Shown here: positions 1 to 6,494 of the stretch, piece by piece
Layout of the letters: every line of letters begins with the position of its first letter
Numbering within the stretch: the first letter of the stretch is position 1
Assembly: GCA_964562375.1 (NCBI GenBank)
Contig: CAZLSW010000096.1
Span: forward strand, 1-9,998
DNA from: JAJPXC01 sp964562375
GTDB taxonomy: Bacteria; Bacteroidota; Bacteroidia; Bacteroidales; Muribaculaceae
Length of the DNA stretch: 9,998 nucleotides
Direction: 5' to 3'
The notes under the pieces: generated by a model
Databases searched by the model: none
Seen by the model: only the letters and a program-made list of their open reading frames with translations
What the model was told of the DNA's origin: nothing
Position numbers and translations under genes: made by a program

Positions 1-117
1 CCTAAATCAACACATTAAAAATTCGGCTCTAAAAAGTGACGAAAACAGGAAAATGTGAGAGTTAACAAAGGTCTTTCTCCAACAACTTTGTGAACTGTCT
101 CAGTGTCAAAAGCATAA

Positions 118-142
118 AGGGCGACTTTAATTTTGTCGCCCT
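118..142 (-). terminator. Hairpin terminator, probably bidirectional
   Basis: Arms AGGGCGAC (118-125) and GTCGCCCT (135-142) pair perfectly over 8 bp around an AT-rich 9-nt loop. On the minus strand the hairpin is followed by TTATGCTTTT. It lies about 32 nt past the stop of the small minus-strand gene at 175-309, so it probably ends that transcript. On the plus strand it is followed by GTTTGGTTT, so it could also end a transcript entering from the left. The U-runs are interrupted, so termination strength is uncertain. Confidence 0.6.
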
Positions 143-174
143 GTTTGGTTTCAATGGAAAATGATAATTCCAAC

Positions 175-309
175 TTAGATTTTTATGTTAAAGGTACACT
201 CCTTTTTGTCGGCCAACTCTTGTTGACGACATCTCTTTTGTTCCCGTAGAGAGTTAAATATGCGTTTAACCCGGGGAGTGGCGTTGTCAATAACGGTCGT
301 TTTGGTCAT
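175..309 (-). CDS. Small basic hypothetical protein (44 aa)
   Basis: I do not recognise this protein with confidence. An upstream ATG at 411 would give 78 aa, but I prefer the internal ATG at 309 (MTKTTVIDNATPRVKR...). A TTTG-N20-TAACTTCG promoter-like pair (327-358) lies just upstream of 309, and inside the longer version. The protein has a short beta-like start, a TP turn, then a basic stretch of probable helix rich in Arg, Lys and Gln. There is no signal peptide or membrane segment. The start is loosely like small antitoxin-type proteins of Bacteroidetes that open with an 'xxVIDxxTP' pattern, but no toxin partner is visible. A terminator-like hairpin follows at 118-142, so this looks like a stand-alone gene. 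It could instead be a decayed remnant. Confidence 0.4.
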   Translation of the reverse strand: MTKTTVIDNATPRVKRIFNSLREQKRCRQQELADKKECTFNIKI

Positions 310-326
310 AACTGTTCGATTTATCG

Positions 327-358
327 CGAAGTTAATATCTTTTCTCTTTAGAAACAAA
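327..358 (-). promoter_or_regulatory. Bacteroidetes-type promoter for the 44-aa gene
   Basis: On the minus strand TTTG (355-358) is followed after 20 nt by TAACTTCG (327-334). This is one mismatch from the Bacteroidetes -33/-7 consensus TTTG and TAnnTTTG at the usual spacing. It sits 17 bases before the ATG at 309. That favours the 44-aa start, because the promoter would lie inside the coding part of the 78-aa version. Confidence 0.45.
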
Positions 359-551
359 TGAAAACCTATTTTTCTCGAAAAATCTGCGGCCTTATATATT
401 AAACCAGACAATTAAAGGAGGAATAAGCTATACAAAAATTGAAATAGTTGTTTTATTCAACTTTCTCAAGTTTAGAAACCACGAATTCACACTAATGAAC
501 ACCAACAAATTAACAGGGCTCTTAATAATTTTTAGAGAGCTTACGCTCCTT

Positions 552-600
552 AATTAACACTAATTCCGGTAGGGGTATAGTATCGAAATTCGTGTTAATT
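552..600. repeat. Nested inverted repeat
   Basis: AATTAACACTAATT (552-565) and AATTCGTGTTAATT (587-600) are inverted copies with one mismatch, separated by 21 nt. The arm shares the ACACTAAT/ATTAGTGT core with the outer repeats of the 474-684 segment. The same short word is therefore used at least three times in both orientations. Confidence 0.6.
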
Positions 601-649
601 CTTTGCGTAGCAAAGCAAAATTAAAGAAAGAAAATACAGCTAAAGGGCT

Positions 650-679
650 GAATTAGTGAGAATTAGTGAATATTAGTGG
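650..679 (+). repeat. Three tandem 10-mers (GAATTAGTGA type)
   Basis: GAATTAGTGA occurs at 650-659 and again at 660-669, followed by the variant ATATTAGTGG at 670-679. The last copy forms part of the right outer inverted repeat of the 474-684 segment. Confidence 0.6.
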
Positions 680-734
680 TTTCTGATATAACTTGCGAAA
701 CTTGAATTGTTTTATAGATAATTGCGCTATGAGG

Positions 735-1427
735 TTACTCTTGGCCGCGGAGGATCCGGGCAAGCTTGGCCACGCCTTCCGAGGCCCCCATTTTCAGCAC
801 GTGCACGCCGGCGGGAACTGGTGCCGGATTGGGGTCGATGTAGTAGACGGGGACGCCGGGGCGCACATAATGTAACAGCGACGCCGCGGGATAGACGTTC
901 AACGACGTGCCGATTACCACAAACACGTCGGCCTCGTGGGCCAGTTCCACAGCCGGCTCCATGTTGGGCACGGCCTCCTGGAAGAACACGATGTGGGGGC
1001 GCACGTGGTCGCCGTCAATGATTGTGTCAGGAGTGGTGTCAAGAGCCTCGGGGTGAAGCTGATACACGCGCTCGGGATGCTCCATCGACCTCACTTTCAT
1101 CAACTCGCCATGCAAGTGAAGCACGTGCTTGGAGCCTGCGCGCTCGTGCAGGTCGTCGACATTCTGGGTAATCACATACACGTCGTAATCCTTCTCCAGG
1201 TCAACCAGACCCAGGTGCCCGGCGTTAGGTTTCGCCTTCAGCAGGTCGTGGCGACGCTCGTTGTAAAATTTATGCACTAAAGCCGGGTTGCGACGGAAAC
1301 CGTCGGCGCTCGCCACTTCCATCACGGGATACTGCTCCCACAAGCCTCCCGCGTCGCGGAAGGTGGAGATGCCACTCTCGGCGCTCATGCCCGCGCCGCT
1401 CGAAATCACCAATTTTTTCTTTGCCAT
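735..1427 (-). CDS. cobB: Sir2-family NAD-dependent protein deacylase (sirtuin)
   Basis: Sirtuins remove acyl groups from lysine side chains, using NAD and releasing nicotinamide and O-acyl-ADP-ribose; this one should be cytoplasmic. Visible motifs in order are the NAD-binding GAGMSAESGI (11-20) with FRD (23-25), TQNVDDLH (87-94), catalytic His106 in HLHGEL, RPHIVFF (143-149) and GTSLNVYPA (173-181). Tyr55 and Arg58 (FYNERR) match the Y-x-x-R pair of class III (SIRT5/CobB-like) sirtuins, which recognises acidic acyl groups, so desuccinylase-type activity is plausible. At 230 aa it is a normal compact bacterial sirtuin. It contains no cysteine at all, so the usual four-cysteine zinc site is missing. 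The start is supported by the immediate MAKKKLVISSGAG beginning and a TATATTTG box upstream. It stands alone, divergent from the surface operon. Confidence 0.93.
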   Translation of the reverse strand: MAKKKLVISSGAGMSAESGISTFRDAGGLWEQYPVMEVASADGFRRNPALVHKFYNERRHDLLKAKPNAGHLGLVDLEKDYDVYVITQNVDDLHERAGSKHVLHLHGELMKVRSMEHPERVYQLHPEALDTTPDTIIDGDHVRPHIVFFQEAVPNMEPAVELAHEADVFVVIGTSLNVYPAASLLHYVRPGVPVYYIDPNPAPVPAGVHVLKMGASEGVAKLARILRGQE

Positions 1428-1448
1428 GGTCGTGAAATTTGGTTATCG

Positions 1449-1456
1449 CAAATATA
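1449..1456 (-). promoter_or_regulatory. -7 promoter box of the sirtuin gene
   Basis: On the minus strand this reads TATATTTG, an exact match to the Bacteroidetes TAnnTTTG box, 21 bases before the sirtuin ATG. No TTTG is found at the expected 19-21 nt further upstream. The nearest is about 12 nt away, so the promoter is only half supported. Confidence 0.5.
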
Positions 1457-1506
1457 CGATAAAAACGGCAAAATTGTACCCTTTGTTCCCAAAATTTGTG
1501 GTCTAT

Positions 1507-1537
1507 TTTGCCATGTCGGGGAAAAGCCGTAACTTTA
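1507..1537 (+). promoter_or_regulatory. Promoter of the five-gene surface operon
   Basis: TTTG (1507-1510) is followed after 19 nt by TAACTTTA (1530-1537). This is one mismatch from the Bacteroidetes TTTG / TAnnTTTG pair at the standard spacing. Transcription would begin near 1542-1546, about 30 nt before the ATG at 1577. A small hairpin (arms AAAGC and GCTTT, GTA loop, 1546-1558) would lie at the very start of the mRNA. There is no Shine-Dalgarno sequence before the ATG. Confidence 0.65.
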
Positions 1538-1576
1538 CGCTTTCAAAAGCGTAGCTTTGCCCTAAGATTTTTCGCA

Positions 1577-4069
1577 ATGGATCCAATGGATTACATCAAA
1601 TATATTCTTTTCATTCTGGCCGCCGTGGTGCTCATAGGGTGCTCCACCGACTCCACGCCCTCGTCGGGATCGTCAACGACGATCACCCTCGACTTAGGGC
1701 TCTCGGCAGTCGCCACCGACGCCAACGGCCAGGAGCAACCAATCAACACCGGTGTCACGGTGCCCCAGGTGAGCGACCTCACTGTGCGCCTCACATCCGC
1801 CAACGGGGGCGCCACCAAAGCCTGGGACGTCTATTCCAATTTCCCCCAACAGGAGACACTCGCCCCCGGTGCTTACACTATGGAGGCCTATTACGGCGAT
1901 CTATATCAAGAGGGCTACGATTCCCCATATTTCTACGTGTCCCAGCAACTCCAACTGCGAGCAGGTACCACCGAGAACGTCACAATGGAGGCAACCCTCG
2001 CCAACGTGATGGTGTATCTCGACTTTACCGACGCCTTCCGATCGCGTTTCCCCGACTTTTCGGCTCAAATGCACTCCACGGGAGGTCGCTACCTGATAGT
2101 CAACACCGAGCGCGACGCCCCGCTCTTTGTTACCCCAGGCACTGTTTCATTGTTGCTTGCCTTGGATGACGATATCAACGTGTGCGCCGTGTTGTCCAAG
2201 CCCTTCACTGGTGGACGTATGTATCACCTTACCGTGGACGTGCAGGGCGATGTGTTGAAAGTCGCCACCGATGATGCGCAGATTCCCTCGGTGGAGCTGC
2301 CTTGCGATGCCGCCACCCTGGCTGCCCCGGCCCCCGAGGCTACGACCCATGGCTTCACCTCCTCCAGCGTGTTGCAGCTCATCGACGGCCAAGAGATAGA
2401 AAGCCCCGTGGGGGTGGATTTCACTGCGTCGGCTCCTATCGTGTCGCTGCCGTTGACCATCGACTCGCCAACGCTACGTTCCAAGGCCGTGTCGCGCGAA
2501 ATCGACCTCGCCGCCGACCCATCGGCACTCACAGCTCTCGGCGCTGAGGTAAAGGTGGATGGCGCGAATGCCCATGTTGATTTTACCTCCATTCTTCGCC
2601 TTATCGAGCCGGCCGACGGCGACACGCGTCTGACGCTTGTGGCAATCGACGCTTTCGGAAAGGCATCGTCGGCTGTCGTGCTTATCGCCTCCTATCAGGG
2701 CGCCGAAATCACCCTTCAGGCTCTCCCCTCCGTATCCCTTGGCGACCCTACGGCTTGGGTGAAGGTTTACGCCCATGAGCCACTTACTGCCGAGGCTATC
2801 ACCCTGCGCCAATCCACCGACGAGGGCCAGATGCAAGCTACTCCCTTTACGGCCGAGGCTATCGACGACAACGGTCTAAAACTTACATTTGAGCCTCTAA
2901 ACGGCAGTTCCGACCTTACCCTTGAGGTGACTTACAACGGATTGAACACCGCCACCACCGTTTACAAGCGCATCGCACCCGATTTCACCATCGAGGTCGA
3001 CCCTTTCGCCACCTACGCCCTAATCAAAATCGTCCACGCCGATGAGAATGTGGTCAAAGCCATATGTGAATTGGCTGAAATTGAGGCCGGCAACAGCGTC
3101 GCCACCATCTTGCGCCGAGCCACTGATTACGGCTACATCGTTATCACAGGCATAGACAGCAACCGCACATATCCCTTCCGTGCCAACGCTCTTCCCGGAA
3201 ACTCCACAGCCCGATACTGCCCCATAGTTTACGCTACAACCGAGAGCCAGGAACAGATTCCCGCAGGCGATTTCGAGGAGCAGAAGCTATCGGAGGAGGT
3301 AAGGAAGCTCCCCGCGGGTGGCCGTTATTCCCAGACCCACGTGGGCATCTACAACCACCAAAACCTCGTGGATTACGACATATACCTTCCCAAGGAGAAA
3401 TGGGCCGGCACCAACGCCAAAACCCACTCAGGCAAGGCCCAAAACCGCAACACCTGGTACATCCAGCCCTCCATGCGCATCTCCTCCGATGCCAAAAGCG
3501 GCACCAAGAGCATCCAGCTCACATCCGTGGGTTGGGACCTCGAGGGCGAGGACATACCCGATTACGCGCAGGTGCCGGGTGAGTTCCTCCCTTATAACCC
3601 CAATCAGCCCCGCGTGGCCCATCGAGCCGCCGGAAAAGTGTTCTTGGGTAGCTATGAGTTCAACCACTCCACGCTGGAGGAAACCTACAAGGAGGGTATC
3701 GACTTCTACGCCCGTCCCTCTGGTCTTGTGGGCTACTACAAATATATGCCCACATCCTCGGCGCCAAGCGACTGTGGCTTGGTGGTCGTAGAGTTGCTCT
3801 ACCAGGACAATTGGCTCGACGAACCGGTGGTGGTAAGCCGTGTGGAGCAGGAGTTGACCGCCTCGGCGGGGTGGACAACCTTCACCGTGCCGATGCGCTA
3901 CGAGCCGTTCGGCCCGCGCCCCAACCGCCTGAAGGTGATGTTCGCATCCACCACCAAGATTGGCGATATCCAATACGAGGACGCCAACGTGCCACTGACT
4001 GTGGATCTCCCCAACTCCCGCTTGACAGGCTCGGAGCTGTGGATCGACAATATTTCATTTGCATATTAA
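1577..4069 (+). CDS. Large surface lipoprotein: DUF4493-like, Ig/Fn3-like and PCMD-like domains
   Basis: The start at 1577 is chosen over an in-frame ATG at 1496. The latter lies before the promoter's -33 box and would put a non-signal stretch ahead of the signal peptide. From 1577 the protein has 830 aa, with a hydrophobic segment (7-20) and lipobox LIGC with lipid-bearing Cys22. Residues about 35-245 look like a DUF4493 domain (conserved GAYTMEAYYGD and TLANVMVYLDF). About 265-465 is beta-rich Ig-like sequence and about 470-555 is Fn3-like. About 561-830 resembles the PCMD domain (opening IPAGDFEEQ, closing ELWIDNISF). It should be anchored in the outer membrane, but its function is unknown; the PCMD name implies only a putative carbohydrate role. 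The post-Cys sequence STDSTPSS is not clearly a surface-export signal. It is first in the operon and shares each end domain with a later gene. Confidence 0.8.
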   Translation: MDPMDYIKYILFILAAVVLIGCSTDSTPSSGSSTTITLDLGLSAVATDANGQEQPINTGVTVPQVSDLTVRLTSANGGATKAWDVYSNFPQQETLAPGAYTMEAYYGDLYQEGYDSPYFYVSQQLQLRAGTTENVTMEATLANVMVYLDFTDAFRSRFPDFSAQMHSTGGRYLIVNTERDAPLFVTPGTVSLLLALDDDINVCAVLSKPFTGGRMYHLTVDVQGDVLKVATDDAQIPSVELPCDAATLAAPAPEATTHGFTSSSVLQLIDGQEIESPVGVDFTASAPIVSLPLTIDSPTLRSKAVSREIDLAADPSALTALGAEVKVDGANAHVDFTSILRLIEPADGDTRLTLVAIDAFGKASSAVVLIASYQGAEITLQALPSVSLGDPTAWVKVYAHEPLTAEAITLRQSTDEGQMQATPFTAEAIDDNGLKLTFEPLNGSSDLTLEVTYNGLNTATTVYKRIAPDFTIEVDPFATYALIKIVHADENVVKAICELAEIEAGNSVATILRRATDYGYIVITGIDSNRTYPFRANALPGNSTARYCPIVYATTESQEQIPAGDFEEQKLSEEVRKLPAGGRYSQTHVGIYNHQNLVDYDIYLPKEKWAGTNAKTHSGKAQNRNTWYIQPSMRISSDAKSGTKSIQLTSVGWDLEGEDIPDYAQVPGEFLPYNPNQPRVAHRAAGKVFLGSYEFNHSTLEETYKEGIDFYARPSGLVGYYKYMPTSSAPSDCGLVVVELLYQDNWLDEPVVVSRVEQELTASAGWTTFTVPMRYEPFGPRPNRLKVMFASTTKIGDIQYEDANVPLTVDLPNSRLTGSELWIDNISFAY

Positions 4070-4090
4070 TCATCAAAACCGAAATAACGA

Positions 4091-4106
4091 GAATCTCGAG
4101 AGATTC
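4091..4106 (+). other. Intercistronic hairpin between operon genes 1 and 2
   Basis: Arms GAATCT (4091-4096) and AGATTC (4101-4106) pair perfectly around loop CGAG, between the stop of gene 1 and the ATG of gene 2. There is no T-run after it, so it is unlikely to terminate. It could affect mRNA stability or initiation at gene 2. Confidence 0.4.
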
Positions 4107-4124
4107 GAAAATCGCGAAATAAAA

Positions 4125-4799
4125 ATGAATCGCCTTCAACTATTTAAGTTCATCCTTCCTGCGGTCGGCCTATTGGTACTCGCTTCCTGCGACGATGACA
4201 AAGCCTGGCCCAAGGACGAGCTGCTTACCGGCAAGGGCACCGTCGATCTTCAGACGTTCACCCTCACCGTCAATGCCGACAACGTAGCCGAGACCGGTCT
4301 CCCGGCCCCCTCGCTCGACGATTTTACTGTCAATTTTACCCCCGTGGGTCACAAAGCCGACACGCTCGTGCTGAATTACGCGTCACTCGAGCCTACAATG
4401 GTTATACCATCGGGAGGTTACACAATTACAGCCCAAAACATCGACGCTACGCCCCTGGCATGGGATGCTCCGCGTTACGCTTGCACGCGCGACGTCACAA
4501 TCGCCAAGAATGCCACCACCGCAATAGCGCCGATGGATTGCACCCTGGCCAACATGATGGTGAAACTCTCATTCGAAAACGTCGACGGCTGGTCGTTCAT
4601 GCTGTGGATTCAGGACGGGACGGTGGCGCAATTCACTTCCAGCGAGACTCGTTCCCCCTTCTTCACCGTTCCCTCGGGAGCTACAACCATGCTTCTCAAC
4701 GCCACCCTCCCAAGCGGCGACACTATGCTCAAGGCGCTCTCGGGAATCGCCAACGGCACAGTTTACTCTCTTAACATTTCCCCCGAAATTTTCAACTAA
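4125..4799 (+). CDS. Short DUF4493-like surface lipoprotein
   Basis: The 224-aa reading from ATG 4125 begins with a clean lipoprotein signal: basic/hydrophobic residues 1-21 and lipobox LASC with Cys22. The alternative ATG at 4059 overlaps the previous gene and adds a charged, Asn-rich leader before the signal peptide, so it is rejected. Directly after Cys22 comes DDDK, which resembles the acidic lipoprotein export signal known in Bacteroidetes, so exposure on the outer face is likely. The rest is a single DUF4493-like domain, visibly related to the first domain of the preceding protein: both share a G-G/A-YT-x-x-A strand, a WDAPRY/YDSPYF motif and TLANxMVxLxF. The gene ends 3 nt before the next start, so translation is probably coupled. 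A ligand-binding or assembly role with the barrels is inference. Confidence 0.78.
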   Translation: MNRLQLFKFILPAVGLLVLASCDDDKAWPKDELLTGKGTVDLQTFTLTVNADNVAETGLPAPSLDDFTVNFTPVGHKADTLVLNYASLEPTMVIPSGGYTITAQNIDATPLAWDAPRYACTRDVTIAKNATTAIAPMDCTLANMMVKLSFENVDGWSFMLWIQDGTVAQFTSSETRSPFFTVPSGATTMLLNATLPSGDTMLKALSGIANGTVYSLNISPEIFN

Positions 4800-4802
4800 G
4801 CA

Positions 4803-5540
4803 ATGCATAAATTCATCTCAGTGCTAATTGTGCTCGCCGCGCTATTCTCGGCTGCTCCAGCTAAGGCGCAGGAGGAGTTTAAGCGCAACTTGGAGCAGGT
4901 TAATTTCGTGCCCAAGGGGCAATGGATTACCGGCGTGAGCGTGAGCTACAGCCAAAGCAATCAGGACAACTATCAGTTCTTCATTCTCGAGGGCCTTTCA
5001 GGCGACACCTACAACTTCAAGGTGAGCCCGATGCTACTCTACTCCTTCAAGGACAACCTCGCCGCTGGCGGTCGTTTCTCATTCGAACGCTCTCGATACA
5101 AAATCGACGGTGGCGACCTTAAACTCGACTCGGAAACCGATTACAACATCGACCACATCTACTCGGTTTCCAACAGCTACTATGTGGCCGGAGCCTTCCG
5201 CAACTATATCTCGCTTGGCCGCTCCACCCGCTTCGGCTTTTACAACGAGGTCCAACTCCAGTTGGGAGGCGGACAGTCAAAACTGTGTAACGGCTCGGGT
5301 GACGACCTCACAGGCACCTATTCCAAGAACTTCTCGGTCAACGTCGGCTTGGCCCCGGGTTTCATCATGTTCTTGAACAACTACTCGGCAATCGAGGTCA
5401 ACGTGGGAGTGCTGGGTTTCACCTATAAGCACACCAAGTCGACCAAGGACCAAATATATGTGTCGAATCTTAAGACCCAAAAGGCCAACTTCAAGATCGA
5501 CCTGTTTTCAATCTCCTTTGGAGTAGCGTTTTACCTCTAA
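4803..5540 (+). CDS. Outer-membrane beta-barrel protein, copy 1
   Basis: The 245-aa protein starts with a typical signal peptide (1-22), probably cleaved after AKA before QEE. The rest is alternating polar/hydrophobic beta strands rich in Tyr, Phe, Gly and Asn, with about eight or more strands and short turns, ending SISFGVAFYL. This is the pattern of a small outer-membrane barrel (OmpW-like or generic outer-membrane beta-barrel family); the exact family cannot be fixed by eye. It is a clear paralog of the next gene: both share F(V/I)P(K/R)G-W near the start, a YxxxxxFRNYxxLGR segment mid-way, and FNVN/FNIN-like final strands. It begins 3 nt after the short lipoprotein gene. The pair may act as partners for the lipoproteins at the outer membrane. 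Confidence 0.8.
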   Translation: MHKFISVLIVLAALFSAAPAKAQEEFKRNLEQVNFVPKGQWITGVSVSYSQSNQDNYQFFILEGLSGDTYNFKVSPMLLYSFKDNLAAGGRFSFERSRYKIDGGDLKLDSETDYNIDHIYSVSNSYYVAGAFRNYISLGRSTRFGFYNEVQLQLGGGQSKLCNGSGDDLTGTYSKNFSVNVGLAPGFIMFLNNYSAIEVNVGVLGFTYKHTKSTKDQIYVSNLKTQKANFKIDLFSISFGVAFYL

Positions 5541-5552
5541 TCCCTTGAAGTC

Positions 5553-6425
5553 ATGAAAGAAATACGCTACATCTTCCTCAGCATAGCAATCCTAATGGGC
5601 CTCGGCGCCCTCGCCCAGGAAAATCGACAATATATTGCCCGCACCGACACCATTCACGGTCAATTCATCCCCGCCGGTTTAGACCCCTCGGTGCTCGACG
5701 AAAAGGTGCTCGTCCACGGCGACACCGTGAGCATCATCCTTCCCGAGCGCAACTATGGGCGCTATCATCGCGGATTGTACAACTTCCTGTTTATCCCACG
5801 CGGGTCATGGTCGGTGGGCCTCACTGCCAGCTACGGCTCCCTCAACAGCGACGACATTTCGTTCTTCAAGGTGGTTGACAATTTCGACTTCGACGGAAAG
5901 CGTTACTCCATCAAGCCGTCTATCAGCTACTTCTTCCGCAACAACCAGTCGATTGGCCTGAAATTCAACTATACCAAGGGTGAGGCCGATCTCGGCAGCC
6001 TCAAGGTCGACATCGACGACATCAACTTCGACGTCCACGACGTGAGCTATTATACACAGACCTACTCGGCAGCCGTGTTCTATCGCAACTACGTGGGTCT
6101 TGGCCGAGAAAAACGCTTCGCTATCTTCAACGACGTCGACTTGCAGTTTGGTGCCGGAAGTGCCCGATTCAAACGCTACTACAACGGTGTGTTGAGCGAC
6201 ACCAAAACCAAGATTACCGAAGTGGCATTGAATTTCTCGCCGGGCGTCTGCGTGTTTATCGTCGACCAGGTGTCGTTCAACGTCTCATTCGGCGTGTTCG
6301 GCGTGACTATGCGCCACGAGAAACAGCGCACCAACGGTGAGTACGACGGCTCGCGCTTCTCCTCGGGAGCCAATTTCAAGTTCAATATCTTCAACATCAA
6401 CTTCGGTATGGGAGTGGTGTTTTGA
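5553..6425 (+). CDS. Outer-membrane beta-barrel protein, copy 2
   Basis: The 290-aa protein has a signal peptide (1-21), likely cleaved after ALA before QEN. A roughly 50-residue extension lies ahead of the shared barrel part, with DTIHGQF and DTVSIILPERNYGRY; copy 1 lacks it. The barrel begins at FIPRGSW and shows the same strand pattern as copy 1, including YRNYVGLGREKRF and a final strand ending GMGVVF with a C-terminal Phe, as is usual for barrel insertion. It starts 12 nt after copy 1, so tandem duplication within the operon is likely. Divergence between the copies is high in the loops, suggesting an old duplication and perhaps a two-barrel assembly. The stop codon lies inside an 11-bp hairpin. 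Confidence 0.8.
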   Translation: MKEIRYIFLSIAILMGLGALAQENRQYIARTDTIHGQFIPAGLDPSVLDEKVLVHGDTVSIILPERNYGRYHRGLYNFLFIPRGSWSVGLTASYGSLNSDDISFFKVVDNFDFDGKRYSIKPSISYFFRNNQSIGLKFNYTKGEADLGSLKVDIDDINFDVHDVSYYTQTYSAAVFYRNYVGLGREKRFAIFNDVDLQFGAGSARFKRYYNGVLSDTKTKITEVALNFSPGVCVFIVDQVSFNVSFGVFGVTMRHEKQRTNGEYDGSRFSSGANFKFNIFNINFGMGVVF

Positions 6426-6441
6426 GCTCCGCTCAAAACAC
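6417..6441 (+). other. 11-bp hairpin overlapping the stop of barrel copy 2
   Basis: Arms 6417-6427 and 6431-6441 pair perfectly over 11 bp with a TCC loop; the core arms are GTTTTGAGC and GCTCAAAAC. The TGA stop (6423-6425) is inside the left arm. No T-run follows, so this is not a classical terminator. It may reduce read-through into the last gene or protect the upstream mRNA end. Confidence 0.55.
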
Positions 6442-6447
6442 GTCAAG

Positions 6448-6475
6448 AGGCAAAAGTATAAAGTATAAAGTAAAT
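6448..6475 (+). repeat. Four heptamers of the AGnnAAn type
   Basis: Consecutive 7-mers AGGCAAA, AGTATAA, AGTATAA and AGTAAAT lie between barrel copy 2 and the last operon gene. They belong to the same word family as the complement (AGGCAAG, AGTAAAG) of the long heptamer array at 9790-9915, but in opposite orientation. A weak -7-like TAGCTTTA overlaps the end (6475-6482) with no matching TTTG upstream. Confidence 0.55.
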
Positions 6476-6494
6476 AGCTTTAGTTATTGAATAT

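Larger units (their letters stand above)
474..684. repeat. AT-rich non-coding segment bounded by imperfect inverted repeats
   Basis: The left end 474-496 and right end 662-684 are inverted copies matching at 19 of 23 positions. The outermost nine bases (AGAAACCAC and GTGGTTTCT) are perfect. Inside are a nested inverted repeat (552-565 against 587-600, 13 of 14), a 6-bp hairpin with a GTA loop (601-615), and three 10-mers of the AATTAGTGA type (650-679). I see no gene here. The structure resembles a non-autonomous mobile element or a degenerate intergenic repeat. No clear target-site duplication is visible. It lies just downstream of the sirtuin stop, in the otherwise gene-free stretch 310-734. 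Confidence 0.5.

Noticed and set aside
62..115. 17-residue minus-strand mini-ORF (MLLTLRQFTKLLEKDLC)
   Set aside because: It looks slightly like the end of a transposase or a leader peptide, but is too short, lies past the hairpin at 118-142, and has no other support.
415..424. Shine-Dalgarno-like AAAGGAGGAA on the plus strand
   Set aside because: No start codon at proper spacing and only a very short frame follows.
936..1280. 114-aa plus-strand frame opposite the sirtuin
   Set aside because: The minus strand encodes a complete sirtuin with all motifs; the opposite frame is a GC-rich shadow.
1496..1576. Longer N-terminus of the first operon protein starting at ATG 1496
   Set aside because: It precedes the promoter boxes and would place about 27 non-signal residues before a clear lipoprotein signal peptide.
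4059..4124. Longer start of the short lipoprotein at ATG 4059
   Set aside because: It overlaps the previous gene and adds a charged Asn-rich leader ahead of the lipoprotein signal; ATG 4125 fits the signal directly.
6475..6482. Internal promoter before the last operon gene (TAGCTTTA)
   Set aside because: No TTTG at the required distance upstream, so only noted as weak.
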